A stretch of DNA of 64,000 nucleotides from Kalmusia sp. IMI 367209 (taxonomy: Eukaryota > Ascomycota > Dothideomycetes > Pleosporales > Didymosphaeriaceae). This document shows, piece by piece, positions 23,254-34,558 of this stretch. Location: assembly GCA_027946365.1 (NCBI GenBank), contig JAPEUQ010000007.1:124001-188000 (forward strand), read 5' to 3'. The notes under the pieces are model-generated. The model did not search any database, had not been told where the DNA came from, and saw only the letters and a program-made list of their open reading frames with translations. A program made the translations under genes and the position numbers. Numbering within the stretch: the first letter of the stretch is position 1; the number at the start of each line of letters is the position of its first letter.

Positions 23254-24524
23254 ATGTCCTACCCAAAGACCTATCGTGCGATCCGCCGCACCGCCAAACC
23301 CTACCCACTTAGTATAGAATTCTCTACCGAGACACTCCCTGAAAAGCTCGGCCCTACTGAAATCATCATCCGCATCCATGCCGCATCATTGAACTATCGC
23401 GATGTAGCTATGTTACGCGAGGGCGGGTACGTATAGACATCTTTACCATTGATACTGGCAAGCTCATAGTAAATTTCATAGATACCCACTGCCGGTCGAA
23501 GACCGCGGCATAGAGGGATCGTGCTGCGCAGCGGAAGTTATTTCAATTGGAGATGCTGTTAAAAAGTTCGCATTGGGCGACCATGTGGCGCCGACAGTCA
23601 ATCTCAATTTCTTGACTGGTGAAGAGAGGGATGCTGACGTATGTGCGTTGGCCGCGGAGACAGCGGGTGTGTTGAGAGAGTATGCGGTGTTTGATGAGAA
23701 GCATCTAGTGAAGTTGCCTCATCATTTGTCCTGGGAAGAAGTCAGTGCTTGCGGCATCTTGCGTCAGCTGTTGTAGTCTGAATACTCACATATACTTAGG
23801 CTGCGACAATTACGGGCGTTGGTATCACCACTTGGGTTTCTCTTGACGAGCTCAAGGGCGTGCCCAAGGACGCCACTGCGTTGCTACAAGGTGGGTCGTG
23901 ATATTCATGTCCCTATCTCATACTTGCTAACATTGCATCTAGGTACTGGAGGAGTCAGTATAATGGCCCTCATAGTATGCCTCGCTGCCGGCATCCGACC
24001 CATCATCACCTCTTCGTCTGATGAAAAGCTCGAGAGGCTCAAGAAGATCAATTCTGCGGTTCAAGGCGTCAACTACAAAACGACTCCTGATATCGCGGCA
24101 GAAGTCCTACGCCTCACGAACGGAAAGGGCGTTGATTATGTCTTCAATAATGCTGGTCTCTCGTCTATTCCGACTGACCTACAGATGCTGCGCAAGTATG
24201 GCGGCAGTATTGCGCTCATTGGATTCCTGGAGGGCTTTAACGCGGACTGGTCGCCGAGTTTACTAATGACATTGATCGCAAAAGCGGCTAAGATTAAGTA
24301 AGAACCTTATGCTCTATAGTCGTTTGGGCGTGCTAACCGTTTTGTTTAGGGGCCTTTTGGCAGGGTCGAGAGCCGACCTAGAAGCAGTAAGTAAGTTTCT
24401 GGAGGAAAAGAAGGTCAGCCTGCAACCGCTTGTTGATCGAGTGTTCGCGTTCGATGATGCAAAGGCTGCATTCGATTATCTGGAATCGGGAAACCACGTG
24501 GGTAAGGTTGTCATCAAAATATGA
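23254..24524 (+). CDS. Second medium-chain (MDR) dehydrogenase/reductase
   Basis: 350 aa from five exons: 23254-23426, 23482-23740, 23800-23890, 23943-24297 and 24350-24524; all joins are in phase. It starts MSYPKTYRAIRRTAKPYP. The GroES-like part has ASLNYRDVAMLREGGYPLPV and the loop GIEGSCCAAEVISIG. The nucleotide-binding glycines are in LLQGTGGVSIMAL, formed across intron 3, then GKGVDYVFNNAG and the end FDYLESGNHVGKVVIKI. It resembles zinc-type alcohol dehydrogenase-like proteins without the full zinc set. The donor of intron 2 is GTCAGT, weaker than the others. Not a recent duplicate of the upstream reductase: sequence and intron positions differ. Substrate unknown. Confidence 0.87.
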
Positions 24525-24953
24525 GAAGCTGGCTTGGGCTGCGCGAATCAAGAGAGATCAGCTACCGCGTGATGCGGATGCGTATCTACACTCAAACATC
24601 ACATCAATATATTCATTAGACTTCAAACCCTCGCTCTCCCTAGTGCATTTTGGGTAGTCATCTCGTTTTATTCGGTTCCTATTGGTGAATTATAGCGCTA
24701 AAAGAGTGCGCTGACGAACATGGCGGAAGCTATGCTTAGCGCCAGGGTCCACGTCCAGAAAATGGAATTCAAGATGACCCCGCATGCACCATTAGCAGAG
24801 GACGGTCAGTTCCGTACACTGAAGAAAGGTCATTCGGCCATGCGAAAGCTAGTATTTCCGCGGATGCCTGTGGCGAAAGGCTCTATAAAGAGACGAACGT
24901 AGTATGCTCCAACTGCCATAGTGTAACTCTGTTGGGGTCATCCAACATCCAAG
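24525..24953. other. Intergenic, 0.43 kb
   Basis: Between the second reductase and the catalase-like gene. A 60-codon open frame here lacks any family pattern. Confidence 0.55.
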
Positions 24954-26368
24954 ATGAACGGAACTAAGATCGTAACATGTCCGGCAAGCCACCATAGAAT
25001 CGAGAATATCCACAATGGTAAGGTTGCTAGTGGAACTATCAAGGCCGGTGGTCAAGACAGACCTGCACCTGGAAAGTACATCCGCTGGGACGCAGAAGGG
25101 GTGGAGAAGATTCAGCCTGGGGAGCAGGAGAAGATACAGGCCGTTTCGGATCAATTCAATCGTTTCCAGATGATGAACTTCAATGAGCATATGCACTGTC
25201 TTCGTGGTACCCATTTGAAGACACAAGGTTGCGTCATGGGCAAATGGTATCCAATTCGCTCAGTCTTCTTGGTCTTCGCTAATCTGTGACCAGTAAGCAT
25301 CCTCAATCCAGCGTGTATCAATTCACGCTCGATGCTCGTGCTGTCGGATTACTAACACTCACGACCAGTCATCGTTCACGATAATCTTCCTCCTCATCTT
25401 GCCCAGGGTATGTTCGCGAAACCCGGCGCATATGATGTGATTATGCGCTACTCATCCCTCACACCAAAGATCGTGCCCGACAACATCCCGGCTCCAAGAG
25501 GAATCGGGATGAAAATCTTCGGCGTTGAAGGCGAGAAGATATGGGGAGAGGATAAGAAGACGCAGGACTGGACCTTCAACAATTACCCGATACTCGAGCT
25601 TCGGGATCCAAAAACAACATACGACATTGCCGATTCGCTCGAGCGTAATTGGAATGACCTTCCTACGTTTGCGGATGAACAATCGAAGCGTGTTGACGCT
25701 GACGTGGCGACGCTTGGAAGTCAATTGCCGAAGCAACATAGTGAGTTCTTCTCCATAGTCTAATAAGAACTCTATCGGTGGCTAATTCAAGATCAGTGGT
25801 TGCTATGCCAGAGTATTCTCAGTCAGCTTACCGATTTGGCGACTATGTGGCTAAGTTTGGTGTATTCCCCCTTAGCGAAGAGCAAAAGAAGCTCGAGGAG
25901 ACAGAAATCAAGGACTCGGATCCAATTAACATTATCTCGCAGGAGCTGCGAAGCTTCCACATGAAGAATAACGTCACCTATTCGTTTTGCGCACAACTCC
26001 TCCAAGACGTGAACGAACAGCCAGTAGAGGACATCGGTATCGAATGGGACGCAAAAAAGTACCCATTCGAACAAATCGCGACGATGGAATTCCCTCCACA
26101 GGATAGCTGGCTGCCAGAATTTAGAGTGTGGTGGGATGATCGGATCACAGTGAACAGCTGGCACGGTCTGAAGGTGCATCAGCCTCTAGGCAGCACGAAC
26201 CGAATGCGTAGGGTCGTGTACGCCGAGAGTAGGAAACTGAGGCTCAGGGTCAATGGACATAAGGATTACATTGAGCCTGCGAGTCTCAACGAAGTCCCTG
26301 TTCCCGTCCTGGTGCCACAATTGCCATTACGGCACCAGCACGCTTTGCAGACAACTGAATTCACTTGA
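24954..26368 (+). CDS. Catalase-fold (SrpA-like) haem protein with an awkward first intron
   Basis: About 411 aa of the small catalase-superfamily type. Exons: 24954 to about 25246, 25369-25740 and 25797-26368. The distal His is in CLRGTHLKTQG; DNLPPHLAQGMF, VIMRYSSLTP and GIGMKIFGV follow; the proximal Tyr region is SAYRFGDYVAKF. These proteins lack the long wrapping domains of classical catalases and are thought to be haem peroxidases or peroxide-handling enzymes. Odd point: keeping the conserved GCVMGK and then (F)IVHD needs the first exon to end one base before the GT at 25247, an intron starting GGTATCC. A canonical donor G|GTTGCG near 25230 keeps frame but deletes those residues. So there is either a 1-base indel, a non-canonical site, or the shorter form. 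Exon 3 joins cleanly. Confidence 0.75.
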
Positions 26369-26948
26369 TTGAGAGACTTTGCATGTCATCTTGCTTTCGT
26401 AACCTGATTCGCTGTTTCTCTTCATTGAAGTATAGCAACAATTCACGACTTTGTGAATGACCTTTGATGCATTTCTTGATGCGTCTCGACCCAAGTTGGT
26501 CTATAATACGAAACTCGTTTCCAGTTGGGGAACTTACTTTAACGGTGCGCATTCTATCATCCTTTTCTTGCGCTTTTTCTTCTTGATCTACCCGAAAACT
26601 CGGCAATGCGGTCCGCCGGCCAAGACTCAACGATGGAGAACGGCTGTGGCCTTGTACCTGGCCGGTGGTTGTGAATTCTTCGCTTCCAATCTCCTTACTC
26701 GATATGGCTATGCTCTAGCCACATCAGGAAGGCAACAACGGGGGTTAATTTTCCGTGTGAACACGGTCAACGCGCCCGCTCTTGGCTGTCCAAGTTCCTG
26801 CACTTCCCCCACAGCTGTGGAACCTTGCGTTTGTACCCCTCACGATCGGCGTGATTCGTACCGCAGTTTTAATTCCTACGGTATGACATAAAGGCGCGGC
26901 ACTGCGGCCATTCGGCCACGATGTATCCTCTGCAAGTTGAAACTTACG
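26369..26948. other. Intergenic, 0.58 kb
   Basis: Between the catalase-like gene and the alpha-galactosidase; it holds the latter's promoter. No further gene is supported. Confidence 0.55.
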
Positions 26949-29317
26949 ATGGGTCTTGTTCGCGCTGTCGTTTTGTCGGCTTTGCTTACAGCTGTATCTG
27001 TTAGTCAGGATGGTGCGTTGCTCGTAACAGATCAAATGTTCTTCGTTGACTCAGAATAGCTATATCCGCCAGTGGGACTAATTTCACTTTGAGAGGCGAC
27101 AATGTATCGTACCTTTTCCACGTCGATACCGAATCCGGTGAACTCGTGTCAGATCACTTTGGAGCACCTGTGGATGACTTCACACCTCCGGCTTTCGTAC
27201 TGCCATGGGGCTGGCACGATAACCTAGCAAATGTGCGGAGAGAATTCCCCGATATCGGCCGGAGCGATGTCCGCCTGCCCGCGATTCACATTGAGCACGC
27301 CGATGGAGACCGGGTAACCGCCTTACTCTATCAGTCGCATGAAGTGGTCCAGGGAAAGCCGGAACTGCCAGGTTTACCCGCTACATATGGAAACGACAGC
27401 GATGTATCGACTTTAACGGTGCGACTGTACGATAATGTATCAGACGTTTCGGCTGTACTTTCGTACTCTATCTTTCCTAGATACAATGCCATTGCTAGGA
27501 GCTTCAGCATCACTAACAATGGATCGGGGGATATTGTGATCGACAGAGCGGCCAGCTTCAGTACTGACTTCCCAAATCTAGATTTGAACATGATCGAGGT
27601 CCAAGGTGACTGGTCACATGAGTTCAATAGGGTGAAGAGGAAGATTGACTATGGCGAAACGACGTAAGTGTGCTCGGTCGCAAGCTAGAAGTTTGCGATA
27701 TTATGCCTCACCTTTGGGTGACACGGCAACGTTGGCTTCTCATGTACACAATGACTTACAAAACGTAGATTCCGGAGCACTGAAGGCTACACGTCTCATC
27801 TTCATAACGCATTTTTTGCCCTCGTGTCCCCTAGCACCACAGAGAGCTCTGGAGAGGCATGGGGCTTCAATTTGGTCTGGACGGGAAGCTTTGAAGCAAC
27901 AGCCGAAAGGTTCTCAAACGGATTCGTTCGCGTGCTTCTTGGGCTTAACTCGTTACACACAAGCATCAGGGTACAGCCAGGAGAGTCGTTCCAGTCACCC
28001 GAGGCAGTTGCGGTTTACTCCACTGATGGTGTGGGTGGCATGTCGCGGGCTTTTCATGATCTGTACCGCAATCACTTGTCCCGATCCAAATTCACCCATG
28101 AGAGCCGACCTATCCTACTCAATTCGTGGGAAGGCCTTGGCTTCGATATCAATGAGACATCTCTAGTCAGTTTGGCAGGTGAGGCTGAAGAGCTTGGTAT
28201 CCAGCTCTTTGTAAACGACGACGGCTGGTTTGGTGTCGACTATCCGCGTAACAACGATTCCTTAGGCCTTGGAGACTGGACTCCAAACCCCGAAAAATTC
28301 CCCGACGGCCTCGGTCCGTACGTAGAGAAAGTTAACAATTACACCGTTCTCAACGCGTCAGAGCCCCTCCAGTTCGGTATTTGGGTAGAGCCTGAAATGG
28401 TCAACGCGAACTCGACACTCTATCACGAGCACCCTGACTGGGTTCTGCATGCGGGAAAGTATGGGAGAAGCCTTACGAGGAATCAACTAGTGCTCAATGT
28501 AGGCTTGCCAGAAGTACAAGATTTCATCATCAATACAGTTTCGCGGATCTTGGATTCAGCGAACATCCAATACGTCAAATGGGATAACAATCGTGGCATG
28601 CACGAACTGTCTCATCCGTCAGACGATTATAACTACATTTTAGGCCTTTATCGCGTCATCAACAATCTCACAACGCGGTATCCAGACGTTTTATGGGAGG
28701 GTTGCGCTTCCGGAGGAGGTCGTTTCGACGCTGGATTACTCCACTATTGGCCCCAGCATTGGACGTCAGACAACACGGATGCGTCTGATCGCCTCACTAT
28801 TCAACTTGGCACCTCGCTAGTATACCCGCCGTCTGCCATGGGCTGTCATATCTCCAAAGCACCGAACGGCTTCAACCAACGTAATATTAGCATCGAATTC
28901 CGTGGACACGTCGCTATGATGTGCGGTTCATTTGGTCTGGAGCTCAATCCGTCAGAACTTAGCGAACACGAGGCTGCCGCAATACCATCCATCATGGCAG
29001 AAGCAAAACGAATTAATCCAATTGTTATCTCGGGCGACTTTTATCGCCTGGCACTTCCTGATGACACGCCTTGGCCTGCGACGCAGTTCGTATCCGAGGA
29101 CGGCAGCGAGAGTATCTTGTTTGCCTTCCAGCAAAAGTACACTGTGAAGCCTGCTGCGCCGCCTATCAAACTGCAGGGGCTTGATGCCAAAGCAAGGTAT
29201 TCCAATGATCTTGACAACAGGACGTATAGTGGGGCTACATATATGAATGGAGGTATTAATATACAGTGGGATAGGGCGGATTACCTAAGTAAGGTAGTAT
29301 GGCTGCAAAAGCAATGA
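26949..29317 (+). CDS. Secreted alpha-galactosidase, glycoside hydrolase family 36
   Basis: 738-aa enzyme that releases terminal alpha-galactose from raffinose-type sugars and galactomannan side chains outside the cell. Exons: 26949-27012, 27060-27663 and 27769-29317, all in phase. A signal peptide ([19 protein letters not shown]) ends just before intron 1. Family marks: [28 protein letters not shown], the nucleophile Asp in YVKWDNNRG, and the acid/base Asp in [12 protein letters not shown]. Many N-glycosylation sequons fit secretion. Length and layout match the fungal AglC-type GH36 enzymes (about 750 aa, tetrameric) rather than the shorter GH27 type. No carbohydrate-binding module is seen. 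Confidence 0.95.
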
Positions 29318-30029
29318 GACATCATAACACAGTAGCCAGTCAATTGGCACTGGTGCTTGGATTGTTGATGCACCCCTGATTTGACTTGACGCTTATGAAA
29401 TTTGATACAAATGTGCCATTGTATGAGTCCTTTCGGAGTGTCGATCTTGGCTTAAGGTTTCAGCACCTTTTGTCCGGCTCTAACGTTCGGCCGAACTAAT
29501 GCCTAGAGAAGAAAATAAAACTATGCGACAGCGGGGTACCATCCGAACTGTTGCTCGGATATGTCCCTGTGATCACATTGACGTTGCCACAGTTCTGTCC
29601 GGCTTCAGACCATTCAGTATTAAAGTTTAGTGCCACTCTAGCGACCGCTGCAAGGTGCCGACCGTACGTCCCCACACTCGCGTGGAAACACGTAGTCCGG
29701 GCCTCTCAGCGATCGAAGACACACCTGATGTTACTAGTAGCCCACAATTTGGCCTCCTATTCCATCTGCCAAATCCACCTTTCGCGTGAAAGTTCACGCT
29801 ATTGGAATGCTCCGGTCCGGCTTAGCTACCTCCGGCGAGCTTTGAAACGCCCAAATGGTCGAATCGTATCAATCGCCCAAGTCTCCTATGTGCAGATCTC
29901 CGGGGGTACTTCGCTTCTATGTTGGCAGTTCTGGTTATACGGCGGAAGAGACCATGCGGTGATCAAGGAATTCTTCACAAATAGGGCTGGCTTCCCTGCA
30001 GCACATCAGGGCAAATTCTCCGATACACG
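29318..30029. other. Intergenic, 0.7 kb
   Basis: 3' end of the GH36 gene and promoter of the CFEM receptor gene. A long open frame on the + strand (from 29551) overlaps the receptor start in another frame and shows no family pattern. Confidence 0.55.
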
Positions 30030-31573
30030 ATGGCGTCCGTGAGCTTCTCTTTATGCTCATTGCTTTTAATATGGCTGCTAGGTTTGTCCCAGGTTGCAAT
30101 GGCTCAGTCGTCCCTTCCTGCGTGTGCTGTAAGTTTGTTGTTGCTTGATACAAGAAATGCTTGCTAAAACCATCAGCAACCATGTCTCCTTAATGCCTTC
30201 GATACGAAAACCTGCGACCCAACCGACCTTGAATGTATATGCACGAATGAAATATTTCAGACAAATGTCACCCTTTGCGTGACTGCTAGCTGCACGATCC
30301 TAGATCAGTTAGGTACGACGGTCCGTTTCGATGATGCGATGATACAAGTGACTGACTAGGTTCAGCGACGAAAAATAGTAGCTTAGCCAGCTGTGGCTCG
30401 CCCCTTCGAAATCGCGGTCCGCAATACTCCATATTATCGAATGTCCTATTCAGCATCGCTACCGGCTTTGTAATCGTTCGATTCACGTTCAAAATCCTGG
30501 TATCCAGGATGGATATCGGATACGACGATTGGAGCGTCCTTGCTACTACAATTATATCTTTGCCAAGTGCAATAGTCACAGTTTACGGGACAGTCAAGCA
30601 TGGGCTCGGTCAGGATATCTGGGCATTGCAGCCTCGAGAGATCACTGAAATGCTGAAGTACTTTTACGTGATGGCGGCACTGTACTTCACGCAGACTGCT
30701 CTCTTGAAGCTTTGCCTGATATTCTTCTACATCCGAGTCTTCCCAAGTGGAAGAGTTCAACGCCTGCTATGGGGCACTGTCATCTTTGTAGTGCTCTGGG
30801 GCACAACCTTTGTTCTTGCTTCCATCCTTCAGTGCCAGCCCATCCACTACTTTTGGCAGCATTGGGATGGATTGCATCAGGGCCACTGCGTCAACATTAA
30901 CGCTATCACCAATTCTCATGCCGCCATCAGCATCGCGCTGGACTTCTGGATCCTTGGAATACCCCTGTGGCAGATATGGGGTTTGAAGATGCACTGGAAG
31001 AAGAAGTTGGGTGTCGTCCTGATGTTTGGCGTCGGTACGTTCGTTACAGTTGTCAGCATTCTCCGGCTTCGAGCGCTCGTCAACTTCGCAGCTTCGTCTA
31101 ACGCGAGCTGGGAATTTTACGATGTCTCAGTGTGGAGCACAATCGAGATTTGTGTTGGCATTATGTGGTAAGCGCATTCATAACTATGGATGTAACATCG
31201 CGATTGATTATCCTCTAGTGCCTGTCTTCCAACGATACGGCAGCTCCTTGCTAAGCTCTTCCCTATCATTCAAGGGTCCTCAGCACGTAGTCGGCAGAAA
31301 TACTACAACTGTGAAGACAGTAGGGAGCTCCAAAACATCGGACGGAGCGTCATGTCTCATGATGTTCGTGTAGCGACATCAGGTTCGTCTCTTACAGCTG
31401 GATCACCAGATCTCAAGGAAGAAGATGGTATTGTGGTGGAAACGTCGTATACTATAAAGCACAGCCATAACGAATTGGACGAAGTAAGTCTGGTTTCACA
31501 TAAGGAATTGCGGAAGCAGTGTTCGATAATGGATGGTCGTGAAGATAGCTCTGTTTCTGGTATTAACCTATAA
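30030..31573 (+). CDS. CFEM-domain PTH11-type seven-helix receptor
   Basis: 465 aa from exons 30030-30128, 30177-30312, 30360-31167 and 31219-31573. A signal peptide (MASVSFSLCSLLLIWLLGL) leads into an extracellular CFEM-like Cys pattern: PACAQPC, KTCDPTDLECICT, VTLCVTASC and an eighth Cys in LASCGSP. Seven hydrophobic helices follow, with PTH11-type landmarks (RMDIGYDDWSVLATT, ALYFTQTALLKLCLIFFYIR, WGTTFVLASILQCQP, GHCVNINA). A Ser-rich cytosolic tail ends the protein. In Magnaporthe, Pth11 senses surface cues for appressorium formation; related CFEM receptors are expanded in plant-associated ascomycetes. Ligand unknown. It converges with the HET gene, 248 bp apart. Confidence 0.9.
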
Positions 31574-31821
31574 TTTTTATACATTATTGTGATTCAATGA
31601 AATATATCCATGTCCCTTGATAGTTTCCAAAAACTCGGTCTTGGCCTCGTACTGTACGTTTATCACCACCAAAATGTCGCCGACTTCGACCACAGCTTGT
31701 TCCGTTTGCGATTCAGTATTTGAGTTCATCAATGGGTCCCATCGAAGTTCGATGACGATGTGTCCTTTGGTAAGTGAAATTAATCATATGACACCAATTC
31801 TTTTGTTTGTCGCGATTACCC

Positions 31822-33807
31822 TCATACAAGGACAAAGTCTCGTTTTTGATCTAACGCTGGTGATGATGTAGAGTCACCCCCGATTCTTTCATACAATAAT
31901 GACGTAGAATGATCTCCCGTTACGCCATAGATGTATGCTGGCGCTATCAGCTGCCATTTGTTTGACCTGTTGCCCCGGATTATCATAGACAGACTAACGC
32001 CTTGGAAAAGGACAACACTATCGCGGCTCTTCAGGGCTTGGGATGCAACCCCTAGTCTACCACTTGCAGTTGTAAACATGATCTTCCGGTCTAGGAGCGT
32101 TCTGACAAGCTCATGAAAACGGATAATGTCCCTCTGTATATCTCTCCAGGCAGCAAAGTCTTTTCTTGCACATTCAACGGCTTCACGGCGTAGACTATCT
32201 AGGATAATCCAATCCAAGTATTTACCGGTTTTTGTACGTTTGACTCCTTTGATCCAGTATTTCGAGAGTGTATTGGAGTTCATGTTGGGATGAGATTTCG
32301 TGCGTTCCCAAGCTTCCTCGGTCAAACTTGAGAAGAATCGAACCATACTTGTCTCTAGTGTGTTGTTTTCGAAGGTATTGAGCCATTTTTGTAAGGCATC
32401 GATCTCGCGTGATTTGTGGAACATTTTATTCGAGCCTGCTTCGAGGAAACGATGCGGGAAAGCCAACGAAACCATTTTGATGGTGTCGACCTCTCGGCCG
32501 CGCAGTGTCAGAGCTTTTGCATCGTCAGATATATGAAATAGATATCCTGGCCACACATGTTTGGTCATATCATGGTCATCCCACCTCGCGATCTCAGTTA
32601 TTGGCAGACTATTAGACCAATCGGGGACCCACGATGGGAGGCCTTTCAGGCTATTTTCGCCGGTGATTGATGACAAAATGTGCAGACTGTTGTCGTGGCG
32701 GATAGCAACTGCTGCTGCCTCTCGATAGACCTGCTGAACAGGTTTCGTATAATCTGGGGCTGGTAACTTGGCTCCAAGCGCTTTGAGTAGGCCATGAAAT
32801 GCAAATATCTTATCTCTAGGGTCCGTGGCGTGCAGATGCTGGGTGAGGAGGAGCATGGCAGTGCTGTTGGTAAGTTTTGATCGTCGACGCATGCGCACGT
32901 GTTGAATGTACCTGGCCAAATCACCAACGTCAGCATTACCAATGATTGGCGTTTTCGAACTGTCTTGATGTGCACTCACCTCCACATTTGCCTGTGTATA
33001 TGAGCCCAATGGAGTTTTTCTATAGTGAATGTGTGATTTTTGGCAATCGTGAGGAAGTTCATTAGGTCTTCCGCGGATAATGAGAAACTACCGCAAACAA
33101 TCTTACAGTTCCAGGAGAACGCAATCTCCTGCACTGGCCAAACGCGAGAGAACCAGGGTTTCGCGAAGAGTTCAGTCAACGCTGGTATTTTCCTTTCATC
33201 GAGACCTAAGGGTGACTGTCAGAGCTGACCCTGACGGAAGGGAGAAACAATGGTACCTGTCTCTCGGAGAGCTCCCTTTTTCGACACGTGACGGATATAT
33301 ATCATGGCGTTATTGATGTAGGTGGAATTGCTCATTCCGAGCCAGACTATGACGCGACTAGCCCGCCTATACACCCTACCCATCATACCAACTTGATGAA
33401 TACGCTCTATAGGAGAATTTTGATCAATGCTACCGAAATTAAATTATTTATTAGCGGGGACATGGACTCAAGGACTTAGTCGCTGCATACCAAATAGAAT
33501 CGATCCATAGAAACCTCGACTCTTTTGGCTTTCGTAAATGGTGTAGGGCTAGGGAGCAATTTTTCGTAATGCGGACGATACCGGAGTCGCACTTGATTTG
33601 CTTTGAAAGATTCGGTTCGCCCCAAACGTACGATAATGCTTCATACTTTGGATAAGAACTTATTAAGACCTCGTTCAACCGACAGCATAATGGAGAGCCA
33701 ACAGGGGCCGGTAGTAACTCCAGGATGCGAATAGACTTCTTATCTTTCAGCGGTTGGTGCCTGTAGATGTCGGCCGGTTTTTCTTTTTGTTTTAAGTTGA
33801 GCATCAT
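31822..33807 (-). CDS. Heterokaryon incompatibility (HET) domain protein
   Basis: 601 aa from four exons: 33807-33491, 33429-33257, 33205-32980 and 32911-31822, all in phase. The HET domain shows its three blocks: YEALSYVWGEP, then FLWIDSICIDQNSPIERIHQVG restored across intron 1 with RASRVIVWLGMS, and PWFSRVWPVQEIAFS, where the usual WxRxWxxQE has Phe-Ser. HET domains trigger cell death when unlike strains fuse, and act as downstream effectors of fungal NLR-type receptors. After the domain the protein has the usual long region (LPSWVPDWSNSLP). Either of two adjacent Met codons may start it. The partner is not evident; the large CorA-like gene lies 0.75 kb away, divergent. Confidence 0.92.
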
Positions 33808-34558
33808 GTTTTGTAGGGGTAGCGGATAGCTGGTTTGATTTCGCGGGGTAGTTCAGCCTCACGCGTATTCAAATATTGCTCAAAAGAGCACCATGGAAGG
33901 TCCTAACGCGGTAAGGTAGTAATAGAATCGATTGTACACAAATATGCTACGGAAACTCTATGGAACGTGTCGAGTCGTAAGAGTTGTGCGGTGTCAAAGT
34001 GCAATCCATGGAGGAAGCGATGTTGTCTGACCGGAACGAGGCTATGCCGCTCAGCTTGCATGCCAACGTCGGTCATCGGCTAGCTTTGCATGCTGATTAT
34101 ATTTACATGTAGATTAACATGAGCAAGCCAGCATAAGATGATGAAGGAGCCGATTTGCTATGACTTTGGGGGGAGGCGACGGCAGGCGTCCTGTGGTTGT
34201 CGTTCAAAAGCACGAGTTCTTGTTCGTCTTATTCCTGCCCGGATCCTGGATATCTCAAATCCACCCTCGTTGTCACTAATGGAATTATAAAATAACTAAC
34301 TCATGCTCAACGCCTTAATCAAGTGTTGAACGCAATTGGGCGAGAGTGTGCGCAATGGGAGGTGACAAGGGGCACGCGATCTTAGGCACCAGGGGTGGAA
34401 CAGGTTAGTGATCTGCAGCTGATCAGAGGCGGACCCAGGCGTATTTCCCGCTCACTACGCCTACCGCGTCAATAACACGATTGCTATGCCGTTACCTACA
34501 TCTCCAGGCCGAGCCTTGACTTTGCGGCGCGCGCAGTTGCATCTTTGGCTTTGGTGTC
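33808..34558. promoter_or_regulatory. Divergent promoter region between the HET gene and the CorA-like gene
   Basis: 751 bp between two start codons that point away from each other; both promoters must lie here. Parts are AT-rich (near 34090-34120 and 34270-34300). No named site is claimed. Confidence 0.5.

Noticed and set aside
21406..24524. Recent tandem duplication of the two MDR genes
   Set aside because: The two proteins differ in sequence and intron positions, so they are distinct family members.
21406..26368. Secondary-metabolite biosynthetic cluster
   Set aside because: No polyketide synthase, NRPS, terpene synthase, transporter or cluster-type regulator lies nearby; three oxidoreductases are not enough.
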